Positions 29,167 through 38,066 are shown, counted from the stretch's first letter. The stretch is 64,000 nucleotides of DNA from a virus (IMGVR_UViG_3300042691_037350:58475-122474), one strand, 5' to 3'. Notes: a model not told the origin generated them from the letters alone. Numbers and translations: made by a program.

Positions 29167-29957
29167 AGTGAATCCTCTATTTCTATAGTCTTTCCTTGTG
29201 TGCTTTTCATTTCTTCTATAGCGCGAATTAATTTATCATAAACGATAGTTGCCCTAGACTGAGAATAATCATGTAGTTGCTTTATTCTAATCAAAGACAA
29301 ACCCTTACCTATAATCAAACCAGTCTTTTTCTTATCATATTTTTGGTTTCTAGCCAAAACGTCTTCTCCCCAAACAGGAAGAAAATGAGAAGGACCATCA
29401 ACCTCTATTGCTATGTTCATTGTAGGCAGAAAGAGATCAATTTGCAACTTGGTATTTGATAGGATTTGCTCTTTATGAAACTCTACCATGAATCCGTGTG
29501 CTAATAATTCTTGTAATAGAAACTTTTCTAGCTTAGAACCTGATTTACTGCTTTTTCTCACAGCTTGATTAGCCGAAGCTATAATGTTTTCTTTTTGGTC
29601 TTCATCCATAGCTTGCCAAGCTTGTTTGCTTTTTTGTTTTCTTGCTTCTAGGGATTGTGCATCCATATTGTCCCAGGATTTCATGACAGATAATCCTATT
29701 TTACTTTTGGTAGAAGCGTCTCTAACGGAACCTTTAGTGGGATGTTTGTGTTTACCTGTTTTAAGAGCATTGGCTTGTGCTTCGCTTTTGTCTCTAATTT
29801 GTATACCTAGTTTTAGAGCATCTCTTCTAATTTTATTAGCATATGTATTATATTCGAGAGCTATATCAGCAAAACTCTTTTTATTAATCAAATATTGTTT
29901 ATTGATTAAGTCTATTTTTTGTTGATCAGATAAAGAACTATATTTTGGTGATGACAC
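29163..29957 (-). CDS. Vsr/DUF559-type PD-(D/E)XK nuclease with an N-terminal helical domain
   Basis: 264 residues. Residues about 10-75 form a helix-turn-helix-like domain (SFADIALEYNT...IRRDALKLGI...HPTKG) that I have seen joined to nucleases in other phages. The nuclease domain (about 143-250) has E150, then D174 in IDLFLP and E185/D187 in IAIEVDGPSHF. This is the Vsr/DUF559 arrangement of a PD-(D/E)XK fold, with an EVDG core. It overlaps the upstream 158-aa gene by 20 bp. It could be a homing-type or repair endonuclease, or a recombination nuclease working with the annealase-like protein next to it. The catalytic fold is well supported; the target is unknown. Confidence 0.7.
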   Translation of the reverse strand: MSSPKYSSLSDQQKIDLINKQYLINKKSFADIALEYNTYANKIRRDALKLGIQIRDKSEAQANALKTGKHKHPTKGSVRDASTKSKIGLSVMKSWDNMDAQSLEARKQKSKQAWQAMDEDQKENIIASANQAVRKSSKSGSKLEKFLLQELLAHGFMVEFHKEQILSNTKLQIDLFLPTMNIAIEVDGPSHFLPVWGEDVLARNQKYDKKKTGLIIGKGLSLIRIKQLHDYSQSRATIVYDKLIRAIEEMKSTQGKTIEIEDSL

Positions 29958-30414
29958 TATGAAGCTCCTTTGCGTTGATATTATCTATTGTGGCAATTGG
30001 CCTAGACCAACATATATCGAGTAGGTCTGCTATAGATTCATCTTTAGCTATTAAATGTATATTATTGTTATCATAAATGCTTTTCCAAAACATAACCGGA
30101 ATAGAATGATCATTAGTCCAACTAAGGTCATCTATATACAAAATTTGGTTTTTTGGCGATGGGAAGGTTTTGGTGATCATTGCGCTTTTAATATCGAAAC
30201 AAATCAAGGTGCCACGAAAATATTTTGCTTGATTGATGTGTATAATAGGAAATTTTTTATTATTATCTGTTCTATCATATTGACTATTAAAAAGTATGAT
30301 GTTATCATATGGATTTTGATCCACCATATCATTTAATACGGTAATTATATTATTACATTTTTCAGAATGGTCGGCTCGAATTAAATAAAATGCTAGATCC
30401 ACTTTATGCCTCAA
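29938..30414 (-). CDS. Phage protein of unknown function beside glycosyltransferases
   Basis: 158 residues, no signal peptide, membrane helix or cysteine cluster. A central YIDDLSW segment (about residue 92) and a C-terminal ICWSRPIATIDNINA are conserved-looking features I recall from uncharacterised phage genes near glycosyltransferases. It overlaps its neighbours by 11 and 20 bp, so it belongs to the glycosyltransferase operon. No catalytic motif can be assigned. Confidence 0.55.
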   Translation of the reverse strand: MRHKVDLAFYLIRADHSEKCNNIITVLNDMVDQNPYDNIILFNSQYDRTDNNKKFPIIHINQAKYFRGTLICFDIKSAMITKTFPSPKNQILYIDDLSWTNDHSIPVMFWKSIYDNNNIHLIAKDESIADLLDICWSRPIATIDNINAKELHSVITKI

Positions 30415-31150
30415 TAAATTTTAGTAGGTTATTATTAATGAAATTTTGGATGGAGTATTGTTCTATATTCTCTTTTGGTTCTATTAGTGTGTTGTTTTCT
30501 ATGTTTTTATGTATGTCTGGTTGCAGAGCTAGATTAGATATACCGCAAGCTTGAGCTTCTATCAGGTACGAGCCGGTTATATCCAATAGTTTATTGTATT
30601 GATTAAATAATAGGCTAATATCTGAACTATTGGCCACACCTATATTTTGAACATGTTTAAATTCTGGATTATTAATAGTTACTATTTTTAGTTTTGTATT
30701 AGGATACAAGATATTGTTTAATAACTTATGATTTATAGCGTTATCACTATGCAATATCGTTAAAATTTTATCATTTCTTTCGACATTAAGGTTATGAAAT
30801 ACTGTGGAATCGTATATATATTCGTATCCTAGGTTTATGTGACTGTTGATACTATTTTGTTTAATGGTTTTTATATTAAAATTGTTACAGTATTGAGCGA
30901 GATCCTTGTGTACGATGTCGCCCATAAAAATAATAATATTTACTTTATCTTTAAATGTATCTACAAATTGATGAAACTCTTGAGTATACTCATAGATTGG
31001 AAATATAATCGTGGAAGGGGTATGCTTATGATATATATCGAAAATATTTTCATGAAAAGAACCACTAATAAGATTAACGTGACTATTTAACTGTTGCAAT
31101 AATGGCAAATAAATTCTATGATTACAAATATGTGCTAATATTTTATTCAT
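30404..31150 (-). CDS. Glycosyltransferase-like protein (partial GT-B resemblance)
   Basis: 248 residues. The C-terminal half includes YLIEAQACGISNLALQ (about residues 196-211), which resembles the E-x7-E/acidic site of GT-B retaining glycosyltransferases, but only one Glu is obvious. The rest has alternating beta strands and helices as in a Rossmann half. It shares 4-11 bp overlaps with neighbours inside a run of glycosyltransferase genes. Activity is uncertain because the canonical motif is degenerate; it may be a partner of the complete enzymes upstream at 33145-35936. Confidence 0.45.
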   Translation of the reverse strand: MNKILAHICNHRIYLPLLQQLNSHVNLISGSFHENIFDIYHKHTPSTIIFPIYEYTQEFHQFVDTFKDKVNIIIFMGDIVHKDLAQYCNNFNIKTIKQNSINSHINLGYEYIYDSTVFHNLNVERNDKILTILHSDNAINHKLLNNILYPNTKLKIVTINNPEFKHVQNIGVANSSDISLLFNQYNKLLDITGSYLIEAQACGISNLALQPDIHKNIENNTLIEPKENIEQYSIQNFINNNLLKFIEA

Positions 31151-31836
31151 ACTGTTTCTTTAATTTGGTTAGAGTCTTTGATACTAGATATTTTAATAAC
31201 GCTGTTATTTTTAGTTTTTACTGGCTCATACAAAACACCAGATTCTATAGACTTATTGATTAGTTCAAACAAAAACATATTTCTCATAGAGTTATTGTAT
31301 ATAGTCTTATACTTAGTTAACGATGTGTTGTCAATATAAATTATTTCATTCCAGACATTGTCCGTGAGATTAAAAAACATGTGCTGCACTTTGGAATTAA
31401 CAATTGTAAAACCTATGGGGAAGTTAATGGTGTTGGTATTATTAAAATAATATAATTTTGGTGTGGATCTATTAGAAGTTAATAAATTATTTTTAATATC
31501 GTTGTTGAACAAGATTCCATTATTAATAATAATACATCCATCATATTTTTGCTCGTTATAGTTCTTTAAAATAAGCTCAAAAGCATATCCATGATTGGTT
31601 GATTCATATAAATCATTTTTTATGATATTAATGTTTGGATATTCTATTCTTTTTTTAATTTTATCTAAACCAAATCCCAAAATGACATATGTGTCTATAT
31701 TTTTATCTTTAATATTGGCTATTTGGCAATTAATTAACTCCTTAGATTTTTTGGATTTCAATAAACCTTTTGGGCCTATAGATTTCATACCCCGAGTAAT
31801 TTCGTACGATAGAATAAAACAAGCTAATTTTTTCAT
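31147..31836 (-). CDS. Sugar nucleotidyltransferase-like (GT-A fold) protein
   Basis: 229 residues. The N-terminus MKSIGPKGLLKSK, followed by a strand ending TYVILGFGLDKIKKRI, resembles the nucleotide-binding start of sugar-phosphate nucleotidyltransferases. In those enzymes an N-terminal Gly/Lys loop and a following VxGF element bind the nucleotide. A GT-A-type acidic metal site is not clear. Position in the glycan block suggests a role in activating or transferring a sugar. Confidence is moderate for the fold and low for the reaction. Confidence 0.45.
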   Translation of the reverse strand: MKKLACFILSYEITRGMKSIGPKGLLKSKKSKELINCQIANIKDKNIDTYVILGFGLDKIKKRIEYPNINIIKNDLYESTNHGYAFELILKNYNEQKYDGCIIINNGILFNNDIKNNLLTSNRSTPKLYYFNNTNTINFPIGFTIVNSKVQHMFFNLTDNVWNEIIYIDNTSLTKYKTIYNNSMRNMFLFELINKSIESGVLYEPVKTKNNSVIKISSIKDSNQIKETV

Positions 31837-32243
31837 AATTTCTTTTGAAGCACAACTATAACATGAGTATTATCATTGTATGTTTTATGAATTTTAATAC
31901 CCTCCATCTGAGAAACCAGTTCAATCATATCAGAGTCTAAAAATAATGACTGGCACTGAGAAACTATACTGGATAAAAATTGACTGCCAGCGTTACCTTT
32001 AGCTACATCTTTACAGATCTTGGTAGCATTCAAAAATTTTAAGGTTAAAAATCCAGAATTAGATAATTTTTTACATAAATTAACTATATTAGTAATTCTA
32101 TCTTTGTATACATAATTATCTAGTGCTGTACAGATAATCTCAGAACAAGTACCGTTTATGACTTTATTTAGATCATCAATAGTCAGATTGTGATATCCAT
32201 CAAGATTATCTGATTCTGCTACAATAATATTTATTTTGTTCAT
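31833..32243 (-). CDS. Methyltransferase-like half domain in the glycan block
   Basis: 136 residues. The pattern EIICTALDNYVYKDRI...LSNSGFLTLKF resembles the second half of SAM-dependent methyltransferases (strand 4, helix, GG-like turn, strand 5). The glycine-rich SAM loop is not present in the N-terminus. The protein overlaps both neighbours by 4 bp. It may be a degenerate or non-catalytic relative, or a partner to a full methyltransferase. A methyltransferase origin is suggested but not shown. Confidence 0.4.
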   Translation of the reverse strand: MNKINIIVAESDNLDGYHNLTIDDLNKVINGTCSEIICTALDNYVYKDRITNIVNLCKKLSNSGFLTLKFLNATKICKDVAKGNAGSQFLSSIVSQCQSLFLDSDMIELVSQMEGIKIHKTYNDNTHVIVVLQKKL

Positions 32244-33154
32244 ATAATATATGCCTCATTATTAGCTTTATTTATTAGATTGATAGTATTTTGTTTGAAT
32301 GTTTCAAAAGGAAAATGTGATTCAAAATAATTTTTGTATTCCACCAAAGAGGATTCTAATGCTTGTTTTATACTAGTTATTAAATCCTGAACGGTTCTAG
32401 CCGTATATATATTGGGTACGCTAGCATAGTTATTCATAATCATTGGGGTGGCATATGTGACTCCTTTGCATCCACAAGCAATAGCAGTCAATAAATTAAC
32501 AATATTATGATCTCCCAGGTCAACACACACAGCATATTTGTTAAATAGTTCCCTAAGTATATCTACATCAAAATGCAGTTCTGTTAAAATATCTACTTGT
32601 ATATTATGACTATGTAAAAATTGTGCTAAAGGTTCTATATTAGGAGATTGCTCTAGATTAAGTAGTAGCACTCTATTGTCTCTTACGTTTTGTTCTTGAT
32701 AAAATTTATCTAGCGGTATACCATAATTATATACAAGCCTATTGTTTAATCGCCAAGATTCTGCTACATCATTAGCAAAAAATACTTTCATCTCTCTTGC
32801 TAAATTTTGATCTAGCAAGACCATATCTTCTTTTTTGATTTGTTGAGGCTTATATGAATGAGTAAAAATTATACTATTAAGATGCATTGCTGCAAATTTT
32901 TTCTGTGTAGAATACCCAATAATATTATTAGTCATACCAACATTATAATTGAATAAATCAGACTGTGACCCTTCTAAGAGTGTGAGATGAGAGTTTTTAA
33001 GGCCCAAAAAGTTATATCCTTTGGAGCTAAATAAATTTATCTCACATTCTGACAAAAGCACATCAAATAAATTTCTTTGTGGCTCATATAAAATATTAAT
33101 GGGCTGATTATTAAATTTGTTTAAGATATTTCCAGTGATGGTGCTTAGATACAT
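32240..33154 (-). CDS. Glycosyltransferase-like protein, unassigned family
   Basis: 304 residues with alternating strand and helix pattern. The C-terminal half (about 195-260) has DLGDHNIVNLLTAIACGCKGVTYATPMI, reminiscent of the nucleotide-sugar half of GT-B enzymes. There the sequence is usually a P-S-x-x-E-x-x-x-x-x-x-x-E motif, but the second Glu is absent. It overlaps both neighbours (4 and 10 bp). Best read as a divergent glycosyltransferase within the cluster. No substrate can be named. Confidence 0.45.
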   Translation of the reverse strand: MYLSTITGNILNKFNNQPINILYEPQRNLFDVLLSECEINLFSSKGYNFLGLKNSHLTLLEGSQSDLFNYNVGMTNNIIGYSTQKKFAAMHLNSIIFTHSYKPQQIKKEDMVLLDQNLAREMKVFFANDVAESWRLNNRLVYNYGIPLDKFYQEQNVRDNRVLLLNLEQSPNIEPLAQFLHSHNIQVDILTELHFDVDILRELFNKYAVCVDLGDHNIVNLLTAIACGCKGVTYATPMIMNNYASVPNIYTARTVQDLITSIKQALESSLVEYKNYFESHFPFETFKQNTINLINKANNEAYII

Positions 33155-34269
33155 AGTTTAGAACCTATACTTTCATAAGAAAAATTATTTAAACAAGAAA
33201 TACCGTTCTCTTGTTTAGCTATGAGTTGAGGGTCTTTTTTACAATGCATATTATATACTGATCTCATTTTATCTATCAGATCATACATATCTATTTTATA
33301 CCAATATTCATCAGCGTTATACAGATCAAAATCTTTTGAAAGAGTTCTATGCTCAAGAATAACTGGAGTTTTATGACTTTTCACTAAGAAGCCATTGTGC
33401 TCATTAATATAGTCTTTCATTCCTGTATTTTGGTTGACTATGGGAGTTTTACCTAGCACTAATGCTTCTGCGGCTGGTCTACAAAAGGCTTCACCATATG
33501 AAGGAGCCACAAAACAATCACAAGAATTATGTAGTCCGATAATATCTTGATATGACAATTGATTGGTTATAATAATTTCTTTTTTATATTTTTTAGAAAT
33601 ATTTAATTTATTTTTTAATGCTTCTATTTCTTCTTCTAATTTTTTAGATGTTTCATTTGGATGAACACCATTTTTGCTGGTTTTGATTATAAGACACACT
33701 GGTTCGGAGTAATCAAAAGCTAAATTAAAAGCCGTGACCAGATCTAGAATATTTTTTCTAAAGTTATGCTCTCCTATAAAATAGAATTTGAACATATTAT
33801 CTAATATAGGATTTAATTGTAGTTTATAGTTTCTATTTTGCTCGATAAAAACTGTATCTAGAGGTTGTGATATTGTTTTTACTGTAGTGGTGACACCTGA
33901 TTTTTTTAAACACTGTTCTTCTATTTTAGAAGGGACCCAAATCTCGTCCATTCTATTAATATTGGCTATACAATACGACTCTTTAATATGATTTGTTTCT
34001 AATACAAACAACCCAATATTTTTGGCATAAGATCTATTGAGAAATAAACAGTGCGGTAGTGTTTTTTGTATTACTACATCATAATTATCATATCTTGTAT
34101 TTTCATAGCCTAAAATATCTGGTTCATTAAAATATGGATCCGGCGTTGCAAGATAGACGGGTCTTGTTGTGATATTTTTGTGTTGAGAAGCCAGTGCTCT
34201 TATATAAGATCTGGTGGCTAATCCCCAACCATCATTTTGACGATATGGACCTACAAAGAGGGTATTCAT
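33145..34269 (-). CDS. Glycosyltransferase, GT4-like GT-B fold
   Basis: 374 residues. It starts with VGPYRQNDGWGLATRSYIRAL, a glycine-rich acceptor-side loop, and has FYFIGEHNFRKN near the hinge. The C-terminal donor site APSYGEAFCRPAAEALVLG includes the E-x7-E pair of retaining GT4-type enzymes. Enzymes of this family transfer a sugar from a nucleotide donor to a glycan, lipid or protein acceptor in the cytoplasm. It overlaps the larger glycosyltransferase upstream (ATGA, 4 bp) and the next gene by 10 bp. Family call is firm; donor and acceptor are unknown. Confidence 0.8.
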   Translation of the reverse strand: MNTLFVGPYRQNDGWGLATRSYIRALASQHKNITTRPVYLATPDPYFNEPDILGYENTRYDNYDVVIQKTLPHCLFLNRSYAKNIGLFVLETNHIKESYCIANINRMDEIWVPSKIEEQCLKKSGVTTTVKTISQPLDTVFIEQNRNYKLQLNPILDNMFKFYFIGEHNFRKNILDLVTAFNLAFDYSEPVCLIIKTSKNGVHPNETSKKLEEEIEALKNKLNISKKYKKEIIITNQLSYQDIIGLHNSCDCFVAPSYGEAFCRPAAEALVLGKTPIVNQNTGMKDYINEHNGFLVKSHKTPVILEHRTLSKDFDLYNADEYWYKIDMYDLIDKMRSVYNMHCKKDPQLIAKQENGISCLNNFSYESIGSKLCI

Positions 34270-35936
34270 TTAATACTATCCTTCATGTGAGCATAATTAA
34301 TATAATCTTCTGGATTTAATTTATCTAAATTATTTTTAGCCGTTTGGGCAAGATTGTGATTTCTAATAATCGTATTAAGTATATCCAGAGCTTTTTGTGT
34401 GTTGTATCCTTCTGTTGATAGTCCTTGGTTGATAAATCCATAATCTATATCCCTAATCATATTTAACATAATCATAGAAGATCCTACCTGATGATTTGGA
34501 AGATGTTTCGATACCAAGAATGTGATTAAGTCATATGGTGTGCTAATATTCTCAGGCACATCAGATATTTCTTGCATCAGCGGGAGTATCTGATCCCATT
34601 GTCCTTGTAATCCAGTTAATTGAATACTATCAAAATATTTTTCCCATTTTTTGGCTATATCATCCCAATTATAGTGTTTTTCTGTTAGTTTCCTGGTTTC
34701 GAATCTTTTTTGTTCCTTGAGAGGTTCTGGCATCTTATAAAAAGACTCTAGAATATGTATTAAATTTTCATTATCTGGAAATACTCTAATCGCTCTAGTC
34801 TCTAATTCTTTAAAATATTGACCAACTTTAATTGGATACCCATTAACCTTTCTAACAACGTCACTCATAGCGCTATAATCGATAGAAGATATTGGTACAC
34901 CACACGCAGATGCTTCTACTTGTGGCATACCGAATCCTTCACATATTGCATACTGAACATAGATATCAAAAAGATTCATTACCGCCGCAAGATTTTGTGA
35001 GGATATCCCATTACTAACATTAGGCATACTACATGATTTCTGACCACATCTAGTACAAACAGCGACTGGATGCTGAAACAGAGAAGGGTAAAAATGTCCA
35101 CAGCTTTTACATGAGTATGTGAATAGTACTCTGTTTCCTATTTTGTATTCCTTTAAGAGTTGTGGAATATCCCACCCAGCATCTGGATAACTAGTGTGTA
35201 AATACAGATAAAGGTTTTTGCCTAATTCATGATTGTTTGTGCGTTCGCATTTTTCTAATAGCTTTTTAATAGCATAGAATAAATCTGGAATTAATTTACG
35301 TTTTTGATTGCGCATAACAGAACCGACAATAAATAAATCTTCGCTAAGACCAAAAGCCTTGCGAAGTCCTTTGCGATCAGTTGCCGGTACAAATGTTTGT
35401 AAATCTACGCCTGGAGATGTTGTGTCTATGTAATTTATTTTATTATTGCTTTGTTTAGCAATGGTGTCTCTGCCGAAATCGGAGTATGTAAATACAGCGT
35501 CAGCATGCAAAAATGTATCTATCCATTCTTCTTGTTGTGGTTCAGAATCGACAGTGGGCATCAAAACCCAGTGGAAAAATGGTCGTAAAGGAGAGAACTG
35601 TTGGTACGAATTCATCCAGTAATCTCTAACATCGAATACCACATCCGGCTTAAAGTCCAGCAAAACCCTTTCAAATCTCCATCTACCGAACTGATTTTCT
35701 GATGATGATTGATATTCAGGATATCTTGGATCTTTTTCATCTACGGCATTCGCATAATATTTCCAGTCAATACTAACATCTTTTGGATCATTAGTTTTAC
35801 CATAACACGCTAATTCAGCGATATCATATTTACCTGTAGCATGTAATCTTTTTAAGATCTCTTTGGCATAAGTTCCAAAGCCTGAACTTAAGAAACTAGC
35901 TTCTGACACCATCAAAATTTTAAGTTTTTTATTCAT
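34266..35936 (-). CDS. Glycosyltransferase (GT4-like) with an inserted zinc ribbon
   Basis: 556 residues. An N-terminal loop SSGFGTYAKEIL and the donor-site motif ICEGFGMPQVEASACGVP (E333 and E341) mark a GT4-type enzyme. Between the two halves of the donor domain, residues 276-302 insert a zinc ribbon with CKSC (C276/C279) and CTRC (C294/C297), and another Cys at 302. The C-terminal 120 residues form a helical extension. It is the first gene after the ssb terminator; no clear ribosome site precedes its ATG. The zinc ribbon may bind a partner or acceptor, by inference. Confidence 0.8.
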   Translation of the reverse strand: MNKKLKILMVSEASFLSSGFGTYAKEILKRLHATGKYDIAELACYGKTNDPKDVSIDWKYYANAVDEKDPRYPEYQSSSENQFGRWRFERVLLDFKPDVVFDVRDYWMNSYQQFSPLRPFFHWVLMPTVDSEPQQEEWIDTFLHADAVFTYSDFGRDTIAKQSNNKINYIDTTSPGVDLQTFVPATDRKGLRKAFGLSEDLFIVGSVMRNQKRKLIPDLFYAIKKLLEKCERTNNHELGKNLYLYLHTSYPDAGWDIPQLLKEYKIGNRVLFTYSCKSCGHFYPSLFQHPVAVCTRCGQKSCSMPNVSNGISSQNLAAVMNLFDIYVQYAICEGFGMPQVEASACGVPISSIDYSAMSDVVRKVNGYPIKVGQYFKELETRAIRVFPDNENLIHILESFYKMPEPLKEQKRFETRKLTEKHYNWDDIAKKWEKYFDSIQLTGLQGQWDQILPLMQEISDVPENISTPYDLITFLVSKHLPNHQVGSSMIMLNMIRDIDYGFINQGLSTEGYNTQKALDILNTIIRNHNLAQTAKNNLDKLNPEDYINYAHMKDSIK

Positions 35937-35950
35937 ATGAAAATAGTTTT

Positions 35951-35991
35951 AAAGAAAAGAAAATAAAAATAGGGGGTTATGCACCCCCTAT
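35951..35991 (-). terminator. Intrinsic terminator downstream of ssb
   Basis: On the - strand, a 9-bp perfect stem, ATAGGGGGT paired with ACCCCCTAT (35969-35991, 5-nt loop), is followed at once by a T-rich tract (TTTTATTTTCTTTTCTTT). The hairpin begins 15 nt after the ssb stop. It would end the ssb transcript just before the glycosyltransferase gene. It has no T tract on the + strand side. Confidence 0.85.
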
Positions 35992-36006
35992 CTTTAGATT
36001 AACCTA

Positions 36007-36384
36007 TCAGAATGCTACGGTCTCATTTTCTTCTGTCTTATTCTTCTTAGATAGCTTTGTGATCTTAGAAAAATTATTAACACGAACCTTTAGAGTACTA
36101 TGCTTAACGCCATCCTTCTCCCACGAGTCATTTCGCAAGGAACCTTCAACTAACACGAGATCACCCTTCTTAAAAGAATCAGCTATAATCTCAGCGCCAG
36201 TATCCCACGCTTCGCAAGAGACAAATGTAGTTACCTTATCCTTGTCTCCATTAGACTTAGTATACTCGCGTGACACAGCCACCGTAAAATTAACTACAGT
36301 GGTTTGTCTGCCGCCAGTATTAACTACCCTGACTTCTGGATCACGAGCTAAGTTACCTCTTAAGATGTTAATATTCATATTCAA
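36007..36384 (-). CDS. ssb: Single-stranded DNA-binding protein
   Basis: 125 residues with a bacterial-type OB fold over about residues 5-110: the LRGNLARDPEVR start, the NFTVAVSREYT strand and the FVSCEAWDTGAEIIADSFKKGD element, with VEGSLRNDSW. The usual acidic C-terminal tail is only weakly represented (ENETVAF), so host SSB-partner recruitment may differ. Ribosome site AAGGAG sits 8 nt before ATG. The gene has its own promoter (36417-36444) and terminator (35951-35991), which sets it apart from the operonic replication genes. It coats single-stranded DNA at the phage replication fork. Confidence 0.95.
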   Translation of the reverse strand: MNMNINILRGNLARDPEVRVVNTGGRQTTVVNFTVAVSREYTKSNGDKDKVTTFVSCEAWDTGAEIIADSFKKGDLVLVEGSLRNDSWEKDGVKHSTLKVRVNNFSKITKLSKKNKTEENETVAF

Positions 36385-36416
36385 ACTCCTTGATGTGAAA
36401 AACCAAATTACAAAGT

Positions 36417-36444
36417 ATTATAAAAACCGTGGGTGTGGTGTCAA
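36417..36444 (-). promoter_or_regulatory. Sigma70-type promoter of ssb
   Basis: On the - strand TTGACA (36439-36444) and TATAAT (36417-36422) are both perfect consensus and are separated by 16 bp. The predicted start, about 7 nt past the -10, gives a leader of about 26 nt with AAGGAG before the ssb ATG at 36384. The -35 overlaps the stop codon of the polymerase C-half gene. Confidence 0.85.
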
Positions 36445-38066
36445 GATTTTGCGATGTAAGCCTTTTCTACTATCAATGAATCACCGGCTTTCGATCTGTT
36501 GCCCTTGACTATAATAACATTGCTACCAAACAATAGGTTTCTATAACTTCTGTATTGATCTGGAAAGAAGACCACAGAATCCAAAACACCCGACCCGTCA
36601 GTTAATGTAACAAATGCCATTTCAAGTCCAGGATTTTTCCCAGTTTTAGTTTTTGTAACGCTAATATTATCAACTTCACCACATAAAATAATATTGTCTT
36701 TAGATAGACTATTTTTAAATTCTTTGCATGTCATATTAGTCATACTAATATCATACATATCCACTTTAGAACATGTAATGCTACACCCTAGGGTTTCTTC
36801 TTCTGTATCAGCAATCCACTCTGGATTGTCTTCTAGAGCATATGGCGGTTTATGTAATGTATTCAACAAGTTTTGTACTACTAGTAACCTATTTTTATTT
36901 AGCTTACCAACCCTTATTAAACCAGTAAGAGCGTCATTAAGATTATTATAATTATATATATTAGTTAAGATATGAGATATTTCTTTTTTGGTCAGTTCAT
37001 TAATAAGACTTAACTCAAATAACATAGCGTTTCTGGTTTTCTTTAAAAAAGACAACGCTCCGCTTTGTATAAGAGATTTGGCTGCTGTAGAATTAATATC
37101 TGTTAGGATCATAAAGGCCAACTGTATCCAGTTCACGGCATCAAGATTGATTTGCTTATTTTGTATAAGACTAACTAATTTATCATAAACAGCATTGCCA
37201 AAACCTTTAATATCGGTCAGTCCAAAATAAATTTGATTATTTTTGAGTATAAATAATTTATTTAGATGCCTAATATCTGGTGTGCTTACTGTAATATCCA
37301 TTTCACTAGCATTTTGAACCAATTCTTTGATTTCTGATTTAGGATCAATTTTATCTTTAGCAAATCTTAGGTATGATGCAAAAAATATTTTTGGGAAGTG
37401 AGCTTTTGTATATGCAGATAAGTATGCATTAATAGCATAGCTGACAGCATGAGATTTATTAAAAGAATATCTTTGAGATTTCTCGATCCAGCTAAAAATT
37501 TGATCTGCCTCGTCTTCCGTGACCAAATTAAGGTTTTTAGCTCCAAATAAAAATTTGGATTTGACTTTTGCCATTTCTTCTGGTTTTTTCTTACCAATAG
37601 CTTTTCTTAACATGTCTGCTTCTTGCAAATTAAAACCAGCAATTACTTTAGCAATTTCCATTGCCTGTTCTTGATAAATCATTTCTCCATAGGTAGTCTT
37701 TAAAATTGGTTCTAGAGACGGGTGGAAGTGATCAATAGTTTCTTGTCCATTTTTTTTATCTATATAATGATTAGTAACACTTTTACCATCTCTAATAGCC
37801 TCTAAGCATCCGGGTCTAAGAATACTAATCAATGCAGATAGTTCTTCTATATTAGATGGTTTGAGTTTTTTGGCTATAGATCTGCCAAGTCTTGATTCTA
37901 ATTGAAAACACCCTTTGGTATTGCCATCAGAGATCAAGTCCCAAGTTTTATAGCATTCCAAATTGATCTTTTCGATTTTAGGATCAAAAGATAGTTTCAT
38001 ATCATCTCCGTCTCCAGAGATAATATCAAATGAACAGCCACAAGGATACTGAAATTTCCTAGACAT
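36441..38066 (-). CDS. dnaE: DNA polymerase III alpha, C-terminal half (fingers to OB)
   Basis: 541 residues. It starts in the loop between palm and fingers: from about residue 36 it matches the region that follows the catalytic palm in DnaE (GCFQLES at 52-58, then LRPG). It continues with fingers motifs and YSFNKSHAVSYA, then an HhH-type region, and ends with an OB fold (about 458-541). The first 40 residues carry C9, C11 and C38 in a segment unlike E. coli DnaE. All three catalytic Asp residues are on the other protein (38934-40805). Adding the halves gives 1164 residues, about the length of a full DnaE. The gene overlaps the DnaQ-type exonuclease gene by 8 bp. The two halves must associate to work. 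Confidence 0.85.
   Translation of the reverse strand: MSRKFQYPCGCSFDIISGDGDDMKLSFDPKIEKINLECYKTWDLISDGNTKGCFQLESRLGRSIAKKLKPSNIEELSALISILRPGCLEAIRDGKSVTNHYIDKKNGQETIDHFHPSLEPILKTTYGEMIYQEQAMEIAKVIAGFNLQEADMLRKAIGKKKPEEMAKVKSKFLFGAKNLNLVTEDEADQIFSWIEKSQRYSFNKSHAVSYAINAYLSAYTKAHFPKIFFASYLRFAKDKIDPKSEIKELVQNASEMDITVSTPDIRHLNKLFILKNNQIYFGLTDIKGFGNAVYDKLVSLIQNKQINLDAVNWIQLAFMILTDINSTAAKSLIQSGALSFLKKTRNAMLFELSLINELTKKEISHILTNIYNYNNLNDALTGLIRVGKLNKNRLLVVQNLLNTLHKPPYALEDNPEWIADTEEETLGCSITCSKVDMYDISMTNMTCKEFKNSLSKDNIILCGEVDNISVTKTKTGKNPGLEMAFVTLTDGSGVLDSVVFFPDQYRSYRNLLFGSNVIIVKGNRSKAGDSLIVEKAYIAKS

Noticed and set aside
35937-35950. Promoter for the glycosyltransferase operon directly after the ssb terminator
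   Set aside because: The short gap has no recognisable -10/-35 pair or ribosome site; read-through or another mechanism must supply expression.
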